33,448 nucleotides of DNA, from the IMG/VR virus record IMGVR_UViG_3300049255_000538, positions 1 through 33,448 of that record. One strand, written 5' to 3'. The notes beneath the pieces are model-generated. The model did no database searches and was not told the DNA's origin. It saw only the letters and a list, made by a program, of their open reading frames with translations. Numbering within the stretch: position 1 is the stretch's first letter; each line of letters opens with the position of its first letter. This document shows, piece by piece, positions 14,624-23,227 of the stretch. This stretch comes from a virus. Both the position numbers and the translations under genes were made by a program.

Positions 14624-15316
14624 ATGAGCAATCTGCCCTTGCAAACGACGCCCGTCTACTGCTCGGACGAGGACATCCTGGTCCATGCCGGGGGTGATTT
14701 CGCCACGCTCTGCCCACCGTGGCAGCAGATGGCCCAGGGAACCGACGGCGCCTTCGCCCCTGGGTCTCCCTGGATTCTGACTTCCGCTTCGGTCGACTTC
14801 GCCTCCAACGGCGTGGGCCCGAATCAGGTCGTGTGGCTGACGGCCCCTAGGACGCAATACCCCGGGGGCGGTCATTTCCTCGCGATCGATTCCGTGGCCG
14901 GCAACTCCATCACACTCCGACGGCCGTACAAGGACCTGAACGTCGGGATGCCGCCGGCGCCGGCGGGCGGGCTGACGGGCGTTGCCTTCGCGATCAATAC
15001 CCTCGACCCCCAGAGCGCCGAGGCGTCCTACGACATCAAGCAGCGTTTCGCCATCGACGACAACCCCGTGATCGGCGAACAGCGGGCATCGTCCTGGATC
15101 TATGACCTCCAGGTTCTGAGGGTCGCGACCATCTACACCGTCCTGCTCGAGCGGTACACGCAGGAGACACGGACCGAACGCGGTGACTTCGAGAAGAAAG
15201 TGGTCCGATTCCGCCAGAAACTCGATGACGCGCTGGCCCGCGTCCAGCTCCGCTGGGGCCCGTTCGGCAACTCCGCCGCGCCGGCCACGCTCTTCAGTTG
15301 CAAGCTCTCCCGCTGA
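14624..15316 (+). CDS. Head-tail connector candidate
   Basis: This is a 230-residue protein. It begins MSNLPLQTTPVYCSDEDIL, which resembles the start of head-tail adaptor proteins that carry a 'D-ED-I/L' segment. A beta domain follows (about 47-110) of the pattern seen in capsid and fibre proteins here: ILTSASVDFASNGVGPNQVVWL, then IDSVAGNSITLRRPYK. The C-terminal part is helical (DIKQRFAIDD..., ERYTQETRTERGDFEKKVVRFRQKLDDALARVQL). Order in the cluster (after capsid, before tail) is right for an adaptor; the family match is only moderate. Confidence 0.5.
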   Translation: MSNLPLQTTPVYCSDEDILVHAGGDFATLCPPWQQMAQGTDGAFAPGSPWILTSASVDFASNGVGPNQVVWLTAPRTQYPGGGHFLAIDSVAGNSITLRRPYKDLNVGMPPAPAGGLTGVAFAINTLDPQSAEASYDIKQRFAIDDNPVIGEQRASSWIYDLQVLRVATIYTVLLERYTQETRTERGDFEKKVVRFRQKLDDALARVQLRWGPFGNSAAPATLFSCKLSR

Positions 15317-15363
15317 TCACATCCGAGGGCCTCGAGCCCGGGCCGGCCGCCCATGCCCCGGGG

Positions 15364-15391
15364 CGAGAACCGCGAACGGGGCACAGAGATC
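15364..15391 (+). promoter_or_regulatory. Second copy of the capsid-type leader
   Basis: CGAGAACCGCGAA (15364-15376) followed by GAGATC (15386-15391) precedes the ATG at 15399. It matches 11341-11369 before the major capsid gene in sequence, order and near-identical spacing. GAGATC is the likely ribosome site, seven bases from the start. Confidence 0.55.
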
Positions 15392-15398
15392 AACGAAC

Positions 15399-15848
15399 AT
15401 GGCAGCTCTGCAAGGCCAAGTGTCTCTCGGCATGACGGCGCTGGTCGCCAGCACCCCCAAGACGGTCATCCGGGTCAAGGCGCCCACGAACCAGCGCGCC
15501 AAGGTCCTGGGCTATGGCTTCTACTTCGACGGTACGTCGAACTCGGCCACGCCGGTCCAGATCCAGATCGGCCGCATCTCTGCGGACGGTACGTTCACGG
15601 CCGCCACACCGCTGCCCAACGAGGAGGAGCTGACCGAGACCTTCCAGACCGCCGTGGGGGTCAACGCTTCTGCCGAGCCGACTTACTCAAACTACCTGAA
15701 GACTCTCACCGTACACCCGCAGCTCGGCTACGAATACCTGGCGCCGCTCGGCCAGGAGATCATCGTCAAGGGCGGCGGCATGCTGGGTTTCGTCGTCAAC
15801 GCCCCTGCGGCCGTGGACGTCCGCGGATACGTGATGTTCGAGGAGTAA
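15399..15848 (+). CDS. Virion protein, possible capsid decoration protein
   Basis: This encodes 149 residues starting MAALQGQVSLGM. The sequence is beta-rich with no charged coils: KVLGYGFYFDGTSNSATPVQ, then LTVHPQLGYEYLAPLGQEII and MLGFVVNAPAAVDVRGYVMFEE. A compact beta-sandwich is likely. It shares its leader with the major capsid gene, which hints at matched high expression, as would be needed for a decoration or other abundant virion protein. That role is inference; the family is not recognised. Confidence 0.58.
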   Translation: MAALQGQVSLGMTALVASTPKTVIRVKAPTNQRAKVLGYGFYFDGTSNSATPVQIQIGRISADGTFTAATPLPNEEELTETFQTAVGVNASAEPTYSNYLKTLTVHPQLGYEYLAPLGQEIIVKGGGMLGFVVNAPAAVDVRGYVMFEE

Positions 15849-15901
15849 TCTTTCGCGGAAGGCCGAGGGCTGGAGCCGGAATCAGGAGAGGACGGCCACC
15901 G

Positions 15902-15943
15902 CCTCATTCAGCCTTCAGCCCTGAGCCTTCAGCCTTCGAGGAT
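15902..15943 (+). repeat. Heptad-periodic leader CAGCCTT type
   Basis: Six 7-base units (CCTCATT, CAGCCTT, CAGCCCT, GAGCCTT, CAGCCTT, CGAGGAT) run to within five bases of the ATG at 15949. The last unit contains the likely ribosome site GAGGA. Confidence 0.75.
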
Positions 15944-15948
15944 TCGAC

Positions 15949-16557
15949 ATGGCGGCACCAACCTACTCGGCCGGGACGCCCGGGAACGTCTTCAATAACG
16001 TGCCCTTGGCCGCCGGCGGCAGCAAGAACGTGGCCGCGCTCGTAGACCTCACGACGGTCGTGGGCGGCGCGTTGCATTGCAAGATGCTTACGGGCGCAAC
16101 ACCCCCGACCCAGGCCACGACATTCCGCTGCTTCCGCGTCTATGCCGCGACGGCGGCGGCGCCCTCTGCGATGCTCTCCGGCACCGCGACGGCCGGGACG
16201 ACATCGCTCCCGGTCAACTCATCCGCCGGTGTCTCCAGCGGCCAGCAGATTGCGATCGTGACGGCCGCCGGGCTGGTCGGGGAGATCGTGACGGTAACGT
16301 CCGTCTCGGGCACGACTTTGACGCTCTCGGCCGGGACTATCAACGCGTATTCGACCGGCGACCTGGTGTTCCTGGTCGAGCAGACTGCCTCGGGTGGCAC
16401 GATCGCCCCGGGTGGTTCGTGGGTGGCCAATGCGGTCTATAGCACGTCGATCTATCCCCCGGCCGCCTGGCTCTGGATCGTCCAGGCTGTCAATGCCGAT
16501 ACCGCCCAGTCGGTGACGGTCTCCGCGACAGTCGATAAGAATCCGTCCTTCCAGTGA
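15949..16557 (+). CDS. Fibre adaptor family protein A, copy 1
   Basis: This 202-residue beta-rich protein belongs to a family with three members in this window. Residues 1-65 (YSAGTPGNVFNNVPLAAGG, then LVDLTTVVGGALHCKM) and the C-terminal VTVSATVDKNPSFQ align with the gene at 23622 and the dead copy at 18926. Between them, residues about 78-145 form a separate beta domain of the TATAGTTSLPVNSSAGVSSGQQ... type that the dead copy lacks. Each intact copy stands directly before a LamG fibre gene, which suggests a small adaptor or chaperone for that fibre. The role is inferred from linkage only. Confidence 0.65.
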   Translation: MAAPTYSAGTPGNVFNNVPLAAGGSKNVAALVDLTTVVGGALHCKMLTGATPPTQATTFRCFRVYAATAAAPSAMLSGTATAGTTSLPVNSSAGVSSGQQIAIVTAAGLVGEIVTVTSVSGTTLTLSAGTINAYSTGDLVFLVEQTASGGTIAPGGSWVANAVYSTSIYPPAAWLWIVQAVNADTAQSVTVSATVDKNPSFQ

Positions 16558-16597
16558 TTCCCCACGTGTCACTTCTGATTAAGCGGGTCGATGACAC

Positions 16598-17437
16598 ATG
16601 CTCGGATCGCGATGGCCGCAGAAGCCTCCGGTGGGGACGTCGATCGCGCCGCCCTCGGGGTTGGCACAAGGGCTGGTGGCGTTCTGGGCGTTGAACGAGG
16701 GGACCGGCCTTCCGTTCGACACCGCATCGGGGCATCTGGCGGCGAGCAACAATGCGACGTGGACCGGCTCACCCTATGGCGCGGCCCTCGCGTTCAACGG
16801 CACGAACCAGTACGTCAACCTGGGTTCGAGCACACCCTGGCTGAACCTCACCGGGCCGCTGACCCTGGCCTGTCTTGCGGCACCGATCGCCGGATCCGCG
16901 ACGAACCAACAACTCATCGACGGCCACACGACGACGAACCAGGGGGGCTATCTCCTCGTCGTGAACACCTCAGGCAACAACGAGATGGACTATTACACCG
17001 TCCAGGGCGGGAGCGTCGCGTCGGCGGCCTCGAACTCCGGCGCGGCCGATGGCGGATGGCACGTCTTTGCTGTGAGCCACTGGAGCACCGCCGCGAATGG
17101 TGTGCAGTTCTACCGGGACGGCTACGCCTGGGGCACCGCGACTGCATCTTTCTTCGGCGGGTCGTACACCGGTCAGCGGACCCTGGGAGCCCGGACCGAT
17201 GCCGCCGCGAAATGGCTGTCCGGTGGTATGGCCTGGGCCGCGATCTGGTCGCGTGCCCTATCGGCCCAGGAGCACCTGGCGATGGCATCGAACCCGTGGC
17301 AAGTCCTCCGGCCGCAGCGAGACGTGGCAAGCATGTCCGCGGCGCGCTCGGGCGGCCGGGTCTCGTATCGGCGGGGGTCGTCGATCCTTCTCCCGCTTCA
17401 GCTTCCCACGGCCGATCTCTACTGCTACCTGGACTGA
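16598..17437 (+). CDS. LamG-domain (concanavalin-like) fibre or adhesin protein
   Basis: This encodes 279 residues. After a basic start (MLGSRWPQKPPVGTS), residues about 25-235 read as a LamG/concanavalin-like lectin sandwich: GLVAFWALNEGTGLPFDTAS, then ALAFNGTNQYVNLGS, GGWHVFAVSHWSTAANGVQFYRDG and AIWSRALSAQEHLAMASNPW. It aligns over this whole length with the first 230 residues of the giant protein at 24277. The C-terminal 40 residues are basic and Ser-rich. It probably binds host surface sugars as a tail fibre or decoration. It follows A copy 1, as the giant follows A copy 2. Confidence 0.75.
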   Translation: MLGSRWPQKPPVGTSIAPPSGLAQGLVAFWALNEGTGLPFDTASGHLAASNNATWTGSPYGAALAFNGTNQYVNLGSSTPWLNLTGPLTLACLAAPIAGSATNQQLIDGHTTTNQGGYLLVVNTSGNNEMDYYTVQGGSVASAASNSGAADGGWHVFAVSHWSTAANGVQFYRDGYAWGTATASFFGGSYTGQRTLGARTDAAAKWLSGGMAWAAIWSRALSAQEHLAMASNPWQVLRPQRDVASMSAARSGGRVSYRRGSSILLPLQLPTADLYCYLD

Positions 17438-17445
17438 GTTGACAT

Positions 17446-18810
17446 ATGGTCACTGTGCCGCCGCGTGAACTCTTCACCGGGCCGCAGCCCGGTGGAGGCC
17501 CGACTGGCACGGGCACGACCGGCGGGCCCGGCTCGTCGGTAGGTCCTCTGGGCTGGAGCCCGGCGAGACGCAAGCCGCGGTCCATCTGGCGCAGCGGATT
17601 CGCCGGACCAGGTTCGGGGCCGCCGACCGCCGGCCTCTCGGCAACGATCATCCGGGCCGAGGCATCGGTCCAGCCTCGGGCTGGGCGTGCCGGCATCCCT
17701 GTCGCGTTCCCGTCGCACGGCGCGATGCAGCCGCCGCTGAGGGGCCTCTCGATAGGGATCAGGAGAAGACCGACCGCAGGCCGAGTCTGGATGCCCGAGG
17801 GCGCAGCCCGTCCGCCCCAGTCGCCGCCGTTGCCATCAATGAGGCCTGTCTCGGCGCGAACTCGTTGGCGGCCCGGTCGGTCGACGCTCCGGGTCTTGCC
17901 TGCCGCGGTCGGCACAAGGCCGCCGCTCGTGCCCGTCGCGGTCGCGCGGCCCTCGCGCCGGGGATTGCCCGGCTTCGCCTCACCCGTTCGGTTCCCTGTG
18001 GAGATCATCGATTCCCTCTCGCTGCCGTACCACGGGACCCTGACCCCGACCGTGCGGCGGGGGACTACTCCGTGCCCGGCCGGCCGGACCTGGCCCTCAC
18101 AGTCTCCCTTCCGGGTCTCCACGCCCTCCGCGCTCCCCGGCACCACGGCCGTCCGCCGCCACGGCGACGACGCGGCAAGGCGGCGGATGGGCCGGCTGAT
18201 CCTCGGCCAGTCGATGGGGCTCGCGTTTTCGGGGCGATTGCATTATAATATCTATATAAATTCGGGATCCGGTGGCCCGGTGGATTATTCGGACCCGATC
18301 GGCGCCGTCATGACTACGACGTGGACGACGTCCGGGCTCGCGGCTCCGGGGACCTGGAGCTTCGGCGTCCGGGCGGCGGATGGGAACGGCGAGGAGGAGA
18401 ACCTCGACTGTGCCGTCACGATCGTGCTGGATGCTTCGGGCAACGACATCTCCGCCCGCCCGGCTCCTCCGATCGGGCTCCGAGCCTTCCCGCTCGCGGG
18501 CGGGGCGGTCCGGGTCGAATGGTACTATACTCCGGTCCGCGAGTCCGCCCCTGTCGGCTTCAACGTCTATCTCGGCCCAGGCGTGACTCCGAACTACGCG
18601 ACCCCGACCGCTGTGGTGGCGTATGGCTCCGGCCGCTTCAACACGTTCGTCGCCGATCTCTTGGGCTTGACGGACGGGATGGCCTACAGCATCGGCGTAC
18701 GTGCCTTCAACGCGAGCGGCGAGGAAGCCAACACCACCTCGGCGGGGGTCACCGCCGACGCCACAGGACCGCTGCCGGTGGATCTCCTGATCGCTACCGC
18801 TATCGTCTAG
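17446..18810 (+). CDS. Arg/Pro-rich stalk with C-terminal FN3-like domains
   Basis: This is a 454-residue protein in two contrasting parts. Residues 1-about 245 are Pro/Arg/Gly-rich with no hydrophobic core and loosely repeating RP/GR pieces. Residues about 255-454 contain two FN3-like domains, with TWSFGVRAADGNGEEENLDC and AYSIGVRAFNASGEEANTT as matching end strands and APPIGLRAFPLAGGAVRVEWYY as the start of the second. The junction coincides with an AT-rich patch (18241-18262) and an internal ATG (18187) that could start a separate FN3 protein. A decayed relative of the FN3 part lies at 19239-19791. Likely a fibre or appendage protein. Confidence 0.6.
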   Translation: MVTVPPRELFTGPQPGGGPTGTGTTGGPGSSVGPLGWSPARRKPRSIWRSGFAGPGSGPPTAGLSATIIRAEASVQPRAGRAGIPVAFPSHGAMQPPLRGLSIGIRRRPTAGRVWMPEGAARPPQSPPLPSMRPVSARTRWRPGRSTLRVLPAAVGTRPPLVPVAVARPSRRGLPGFASPVRFPVEIIDSLSLPYHGTLTPTVRRGTTPCPAGRTWPSQSPFRVSTPSALPGTTAVRRHGDDAARRRMGRLILGQSMGLAFSGRLHYNIYINSGSGGPVDYSDPIGAVMTTTWTTSGLAAPGTWSFGVRAADGNGEEENLDCAVTIVLDASGNDISARPAPPIGLRAFPLAGGAVRVEWYYTPVRESAPVGFNVYLGPGVTPNYATPTAVVAYGSGRFNTFVADLLGLTDGMAYSIGVRAFNASGEEANTTSAGVTADATGPLPVDLLIATAIV

Positions 18811-18925
18811 TCCTTTAGTACTTCACGGCTGGAAGCCGGGGGATCGAGCGACCTCCGCCGCCTCTGATTACGACGTTGGGCTCTTGAATTCCGCCTTCCG
18901 AGCACTCCAGAGAGTCCGATCCGCC

Positions 18926-19153
18926 ATGCCTTTGCCCGGATAGTCCGCCGGCTCGGCCGCAAACCTGATCAACGGTGTCTCGGTCGCCCACGGGACAATG
19001 ATCTCCGTGTTCCTCGACCTCTCGACGTGCATCGAGTGGCAGGTCTCGTGCGAGATGACCACCACGTCCGGCACCTAGTCGGGCAGCACAACGTTCGGCG
19101 TCGGCGCCAATTCCGTCACCGTCGGTGTGGAAGAGGTCAGGGCCTATCAGTGA
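18926..19153 (+). pseudogene. Dead third copy of adaptor family A
   Basis: This 76-codon stretch keeps one frame but has two TAG stops (18941 and 19076). It reads as [36 protein letters not shown] (in two runs), then VTVGVEEVRAYQ before the final TGA. It matches the 23622 protein ([45 protein letters not shown]). The central beta domain of about 100 residues is missing. The preceding 115 bases (18811-18925) contain nothing I can identify. TAG ends other genes in this window, so readthrough is not expected. Confidence 0.75.
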
Positions 19154-19238
19154 GTAAATCCAACACCCGATCCTCGACCACCGCCGCCACCACTGGGACT
19201 AGGCTACGTCAATCCTTGCGTGCGACGCCGGAACCGCC

Positions 19239-19791
19239 ATCGAACTCGCAGCCGTCGGGCTCGTCACCTGGGGCCACCAGGTCTACATGAGCCCGGCCGT
19301 CAACTCAGCCGATCGATTACACGACCGTCGTCGCGACGATCCTCGGGTTCGAGAACACCACCTGGACGAGATCGACCCTGGCGGTGAGCGGCGAGTGGTC
19401 TTTCGGCGTGCGGGCCTTCAACGATGCCAGCGAGGAGCAGAATCTCGACTGTTCCGTCACGGTTCTCTTCAGCCAATCAGGCGAGGATATCAGCACCATC
19501 CCCGCCCATCGATTGGGCTTCGCGCCATCCCGACCGCCGGCGCCGGCATCGAAGTCATTGGGCTACCCATCGACCAGCGGACCCGGGACGCCCACTCGGT
19601 TCTTCGTACAGCACGGCGATCGAGAGTGCCTATCAAGCCACGCTTAGCAGTGTCATCGGCACGGCTACACAATCGGGGTCCGGGCGGCGAACTCAAGTCG
19701 CAAAGAACAAAACGCGGCGACAGTGGTCGTGACTGGCGATGGCGTGGGTCTGACCGTCGTGACTGGCCTGAGCGTCACAACGATTCCATGA
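19239..19791 (+). pseudogene. Decayed copy of the FN3-like gene
   Basis: Pieces in three frames line up with residues about 255-454 of the intact FN3 protein at 17446. They are GHQVYMSPAVNS, then PIDYTTVVATILGFENTTWT, GEWSFGVRAFNDASEEQNLD, PSIGLRAIPTAGAGIEV, YPSTSGPGTPTRFFV, TAIESAYQATLSSVI and finally GYTIGVRAANSSRKEQN through VTTIP and TGA. At least four frameshifts separate these pieces, so no full product can be made. It directly follows the dead A copy, so a whole adaptor plus fibre segment appears to have been duplicated and then lost. The 19154-19238 stretch between the two has no recognisable content. Confidence 0.72.
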
Positions 19792-19858
19792 ATTACCGAG
19801 GCAGCATGGTCGCGTACAGTGTGGGGCTATTCGGTGGTAGTCTGAGGAATTCACGATA

Positions 19859-21508
19859 ATGAACTGGATAAACCGGAGATTCCGCAACCGTCTGGCCACA
19901 GTGGTGCTCGGCGCCCCAGCGCTGGCCACGGTCTCGCTCCTGATGGTCGAGTCGCTCGGCGGGCGGCCGCGGCCGACACACGCCGTACCCCGGACAGCGG
20001 CGCCGAAACGGCCACTCGTCGGCGACACCCAGGTTATCTCACAGTCGACTTCGGTCCGATACGCCTCGCAGGTCGGCTGCAAGGCCGACGGCGCCACCGA
20101 CTGCACTGCGGCTGTCCAGGCCGTTCTCGACACCGCCGGGGTCGCCGGCACGCCGGTGAGGTTCGTGTTCGACTCGGCCGGCGTCTATCTCATCGCGGGC
20201 TCGATCAAGCTCTGGAGCAACCAGGAGCTCGACGGGCTCGGCGTCGCGACCATCAAGAAGGGCGGGACCGGGGTTGGCGACTCCAAGCCGATCGTCACCA
20301 ACAAGCATTGGGTAGCCTATAGCACCGGATCGCAGACAGATCAATATGTGACGATACGAAATCTCTACGTCGACGGAAACCGCCGCGGCGGCGCGAGCAA
20401 CAACCCCAACAACCCGACGATGACCGCAAATTCCCCGCAGGGCTATGTGGTGCCGACGCTGGGGTTCTACGGGATCAACATTTTCCACATCGAGAACGTC
20501 CACGTCTACGACAGCCCGGCCTACGGCATGCAGCTCGGTTTCGCGACGAATGGCGTCATCATCAATTTCTCCAAGTATCTCGCGGCCGGCGACACCGTGC
20601 CGGGAGATGCGGTGATCCAGTGCCAGGGCGGCTGCTCGGACCTCTGGATGTACGGCCTGCACGGCACCACGAACGACGATCATGTGGCGTTCAACGCCAA
20701 CGATGGCAACGACATACCGGGCAACATCGCCACGTTCTGGCCTGGGTCGGTGCACTACGGGCCGATCAGCAATTGCGTCGTCAGCGACTCGGTGTTCACT
20801 CCCGGGGCGCTGAACGTGGGCAACATGGGCCGGTGCCTCTCGGCCAACCCCAGCGGGGCCCCGATCACCAATATCACCTGGCGGAACTGCACCGCGACGG
20901 TCCAGGATCGCGGGGTGATTTTCAATGACTTCACGATCTCGCCGGGCCTGGGCTGGTACGACGGGATCACGTTGGATAACTGCACCTTTTACGCGACCGG
21001 GAACCTCAACGACGGGGTGGTATGGGCATCGTCGGCCACGATGGGCCGGCTCACGATTCGCAATTGCCGGGTGATCCCGAGCGCCACGCAATCGAACGGC
21101 CCCCTGATCTGGCTCCTGTCCGGTTCCACGGTCGGCTCGCTCCTGGTCGACGGCTTTGACCTGTACGACCCGAGCGCCTACGTCACCAAGCCGATCGTCG
21201 GCCTGTTCGGCACCCTCACCGACGGCGAGCTCAAGTCGCTCCGCTGGAACCGGGGGACGGCATCGACCCTGTCGCAGCCGGCGATTTCCAGCACGGGCAC
21301 CGTCGGCCGCATCCGCGTGATCGGCGGGGCCTTTGACCGCATCTCGAACGTCGTGAACGTCTCGGGGGGCTCTCCCGTCGTGGTAGCGGCCGGCGTGACC
21401 CACACCAACGCGGGCGGCGGAAAATCCTTCACCTCGTCGGGCTCGGGCACCCTGACGTCGAGCTCGCTCATTACCTCCGCGATCGACTCGGCCTCTGTGG
21501 GACCTTGA
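19859..21508 (+). CDS. Beta-helix tailspike (pectate lyase-like), N-terminal membrane segment
   Basis: This is a 549-residue protein; TGAGGAA just upstream is the likely ribosome site. Residues about 12-33 are hydrophobic (ATVVLGAPALATVSLLMV) after a basic start, like a signal peptide or anchor, which is unusual for a virion tailspike. Residues about 64-110 give the typical entry to a pectate-lyase-3 type right-handed beta-helix: GCKADGATDCTAAVQAVLDT, then FVFDSAGVYLIAGSIKL. Repeating beta-helix coils follow (YVTIRNLYVDGN, FHIENVHVYDSPAYGM, ISNCVVSDSVF, ITWRNCTATV, GITLDNCTFYA, LTIRNCRVI). A Ser/Thr/Gly-rich C-terminus completes it. Likely binds or cleaves surface polysaccharide. Catalytic residues cannot be assigned by eye. 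Confidence 0.78.
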   Translation: MNWINRRFRNRLATVVLGAPALATVSLLMVESLGGRPRPTHAVPRTAAPKRPLVGDTQVISQSTSVRYASQVGCKADGATDCTAAVQAVLDTAGVAGTPVRFVFDSAGVYLIAGSIKLWSNQELDGLGVATIKKGGTGVGDSKPIVTNKHWVAYSTGSQTDQYVTIRNLYVDGNRRGGASNNPNNPTMTANSPQGYVVPTLGFYGINIFHIENVHVYDSPAYGMQLGFATNGVIINFSKYLAAGDTVPGDAVIQCQGGCSDLWMYGLHGTTNDDHVAFNANDGNDIPGNIATFWPGSVHYGPISNCVVSDSVFTPGALNVGNMGRCLSANPSGAPITNITWRNCTATVQDRGVIFNDFTISPGLGWYDGITLDNCTFYATGNLNDGVVWASSATMGRLTIRNCRVIPSATQSNGPLIWLLSGSTVGSLLVDGFDLYDPSAYVTKPIVGLFGTLTDGELKSLRWNRGTASTLSQPAISSTGTVGRIRVIGGAFDRISNVVNVSGGSPVVVAAGVTHTNAGGGKSFTSSGSGTLTSSSLITSAIDSASVGP

Positions 21509-21511
21509 ATT

Positions 21512-23218
21512 ATGTCATACACCGTCTATCTCAACGAGCCGTTCGCGGGGTCGTCGGGCACCATCCTGACGTCGCTGGCCGACGCGCTGTGGACGAACAG
21601 TGCCAGCTACGTAGCCGGGTCCAACGCCATCGAGGTCGATGGGAACGGCTATAGTTTCCTGTCGGGCGCCGACTCGGCCAACATCCCCAATGTGTCGATG
21701 CCCTTGACGCCGAACTTCGAGGTGTTCGTCGATCACAAGCGGTTGACCGCGCTGTCATCGGGCCAGACGGCCGGCGTCACTCTCTTCGTGTCGTCGCCGT
21801 ACGCCAGTTTCGCGACGAAATACTATCTCGGGGCCATCGAGCCGGGCCTCGCGGGTACTGGCGTCGCGTTTTTCAACGGCGCCACCGCGATGGGCAGCAC
21901 CGCCGCGCTGCCCTCCGTCGGGGTCAATACGAGGCTCCGCATCAGGGTCACGACGACCGGCGGCAACACGACCTTCCAGTGCAGCTCGAGCACGGACGGT
22001 GTCACCTACACCGACTTGGGGATCAGCGCGACCATCGCGACGCCGACGCAGCCCGTCGCGATCGGCCTCTATTATCAGAATCGGTCGGGCTCCGGCGGCT
22101 GGACGGCGACGACCGGCCCCCACCTGGGACGGCTGATCGTCGAGGACCTTTCGGCCACCACCGCGACACTCTCGATCGCGTCCGGATCGGGTGTGACCGG
22201 GACGCCGGTCCAGCTCACCGTCAATCTCGACCGGCCTGCGGGATACGGCGGCATCAGCGACCCGGTGGCCCAGGCCGGCGGGACCGGCACCCTATCGGCC
22301 GCCGCCGGCGGTCCGACCATCAGTTCGATCACGATCGCCCAGGGGGCGAGCTCCGGTAATTTCTGGTGGAACCCGTCGGCCGCCGGGACGGCCAGCATCT
22401 CGGACGGCCCGACGGCGCCGGTGCTGACGCTGGCGGGCTCGCCGCAGCCGTTCACGGCCGCGGCCACCGCTACCGGGTACACGATCTCGGGCGCGACCTC
22501 AGGGTTCGCCAACATCGCGACCGGCAACATCGTCGTGACGCCGAACGGGTACATCGCGAGCGACACCATCACGATCACGCTCGCGGGCGCATCCGGGTCC
22601 ATATCTTCCTCGACCCTGACCTTCACTGCCACCAACGCCGCCCAGAGCGTGACGTTCACCGGCGCGGCCGCCGGGACGGCCGTACTGACGTTCTCGAGTT
22701 CATCCAACCTGACGGTCGGCGGCTCACCGCTCGACCTGTCGATCGCGGCCAGCGTCACCTTCGACAGCCGCATCACGGGGATGGCGTCGGGGCAGACCCC
22801 CACGATCGTCCCCAAGACCTGGAACGGTTTCGCCTACTCGACGGTCGGCTCGGGCCTGTATTCCCTCGGCACGGCGGTAAACTCGACCGACGAGACCGAC
22901 TCCTACGAATGCCGGGTCACTTACGCGGCCTCGCAACTCCCGCCCGGCACGACGCCGCGCGTCGTCTGGACTGTCAACGGCGTCACGGCCGTCGACAAGA
23001 ACCCGACTGCGCCGTCGGTGCTGCTCGACGGCAATCTCAGCTTCGGCCAGGCGCTCAACCAGATCCTCGCCGGCATCTCGGGCGTCCTATCAGGCGTGCC
23101 GCCATCCGGCGCCGGCACGCTCGCTTATAAGTCTCCCGGCGGCGCACCTCGGATCGCGATGGGCGTGGACGGGACGGGCAACCGGACCTCGATCACGCAT
23201 ACACCCCCGATCGCGTGA
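21512..23218 (+). CDS. Fibre protein with lectin-like and Ig-like repeats
   Basis: This encodes 568 residues. Residues 1-about 215 resemble a concanavalin-like sandwich (MSYTVYLNEPFAGSSGTILT, then FEVFVDHKRLTALSSGQ and TRLRIRVTTTGGNTTFQCSS). Residues about 215-415 contain at least two Ig-like repeats sharing the pattern 'TLSIASGSGVTGTPVQLTV ... ITIAQGASSGNF' and 'GNIVVTPNGYIASDTITITL ... TNAAQSVTFTGAAAGTAVLTF'. The C-terminal part has another beta region and a Gly/Pro/Thr-rich tail. The start is four bases after the tailspike stop, so the two are coupled. It is likely a tail fibre or head fibre; the function in binding is inferred. Confidence 0.65.
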   Translation: MSYTVYLNEPFAGSSGTILTSLADALWTNSASYVAGSNAIEVDGNGYSFLSGADSANIPNVSMPLTPNFEVFVDHKRLTALSSGQTAGVTLFVSSPYASFATKYYLGAIEPGLAGTGVAFFNGATAMGSTAALPSVGVNTRLRIRVTTTGGNTTFQCSSSTDGVTYTDLGISATIATPTQPVAIGLYYQNRSGSGGWTATTGPHLGRLIVEDLSATTATLSIASGSGVTGTPVQLTVNLDRPAGYGGISDPVAQAGGTGTLSAAAGGPTISSITIAQGASSGNFWWNPSAAGTASISDGPTAPVLTLAGSPQPFTAAATATGYTISGATSGFANIATGNIVVTPNGYIASDTITITLAGASGSISSSTLTFTATNAAQSVTFTGAAAGTAVLTFSSSSNLTVGGSPLDLSIAASVTFDSRITGMASGQTPTIVPKTWNGFAYSTVGSGLYSLGTAVNSTDETDSYECRVTYAASQLPPGTTPRVVWTVNGVTAVDKNPTAPSVLLDGNLSFGQALNQILAGISGVLSGVPPSGAGTLAYKSPGGAPRIAMGVDGTGNRTSITHTPPIA

Positions 23219-23227
23219 GGCAACCCC

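Noticed and set aside
16914-18146. Minus-strand frame across the end of the LamG gene and the Arg/Pro-rich part of the FN3 gene
   Set aside because: Low-complexity Arg/Gly/Pro product, no ribosome site seen, and the plus-strand LamG gene is well supported.
18926-19153. Amber codon recoding, since the dead A copy keeps one frame with only two TAG stops
   Set aside because: TAG ends other genes here (1589 gene at 2098; FN3 gene at 18810) and the next segment has real frameshifts, so decay is simpler.
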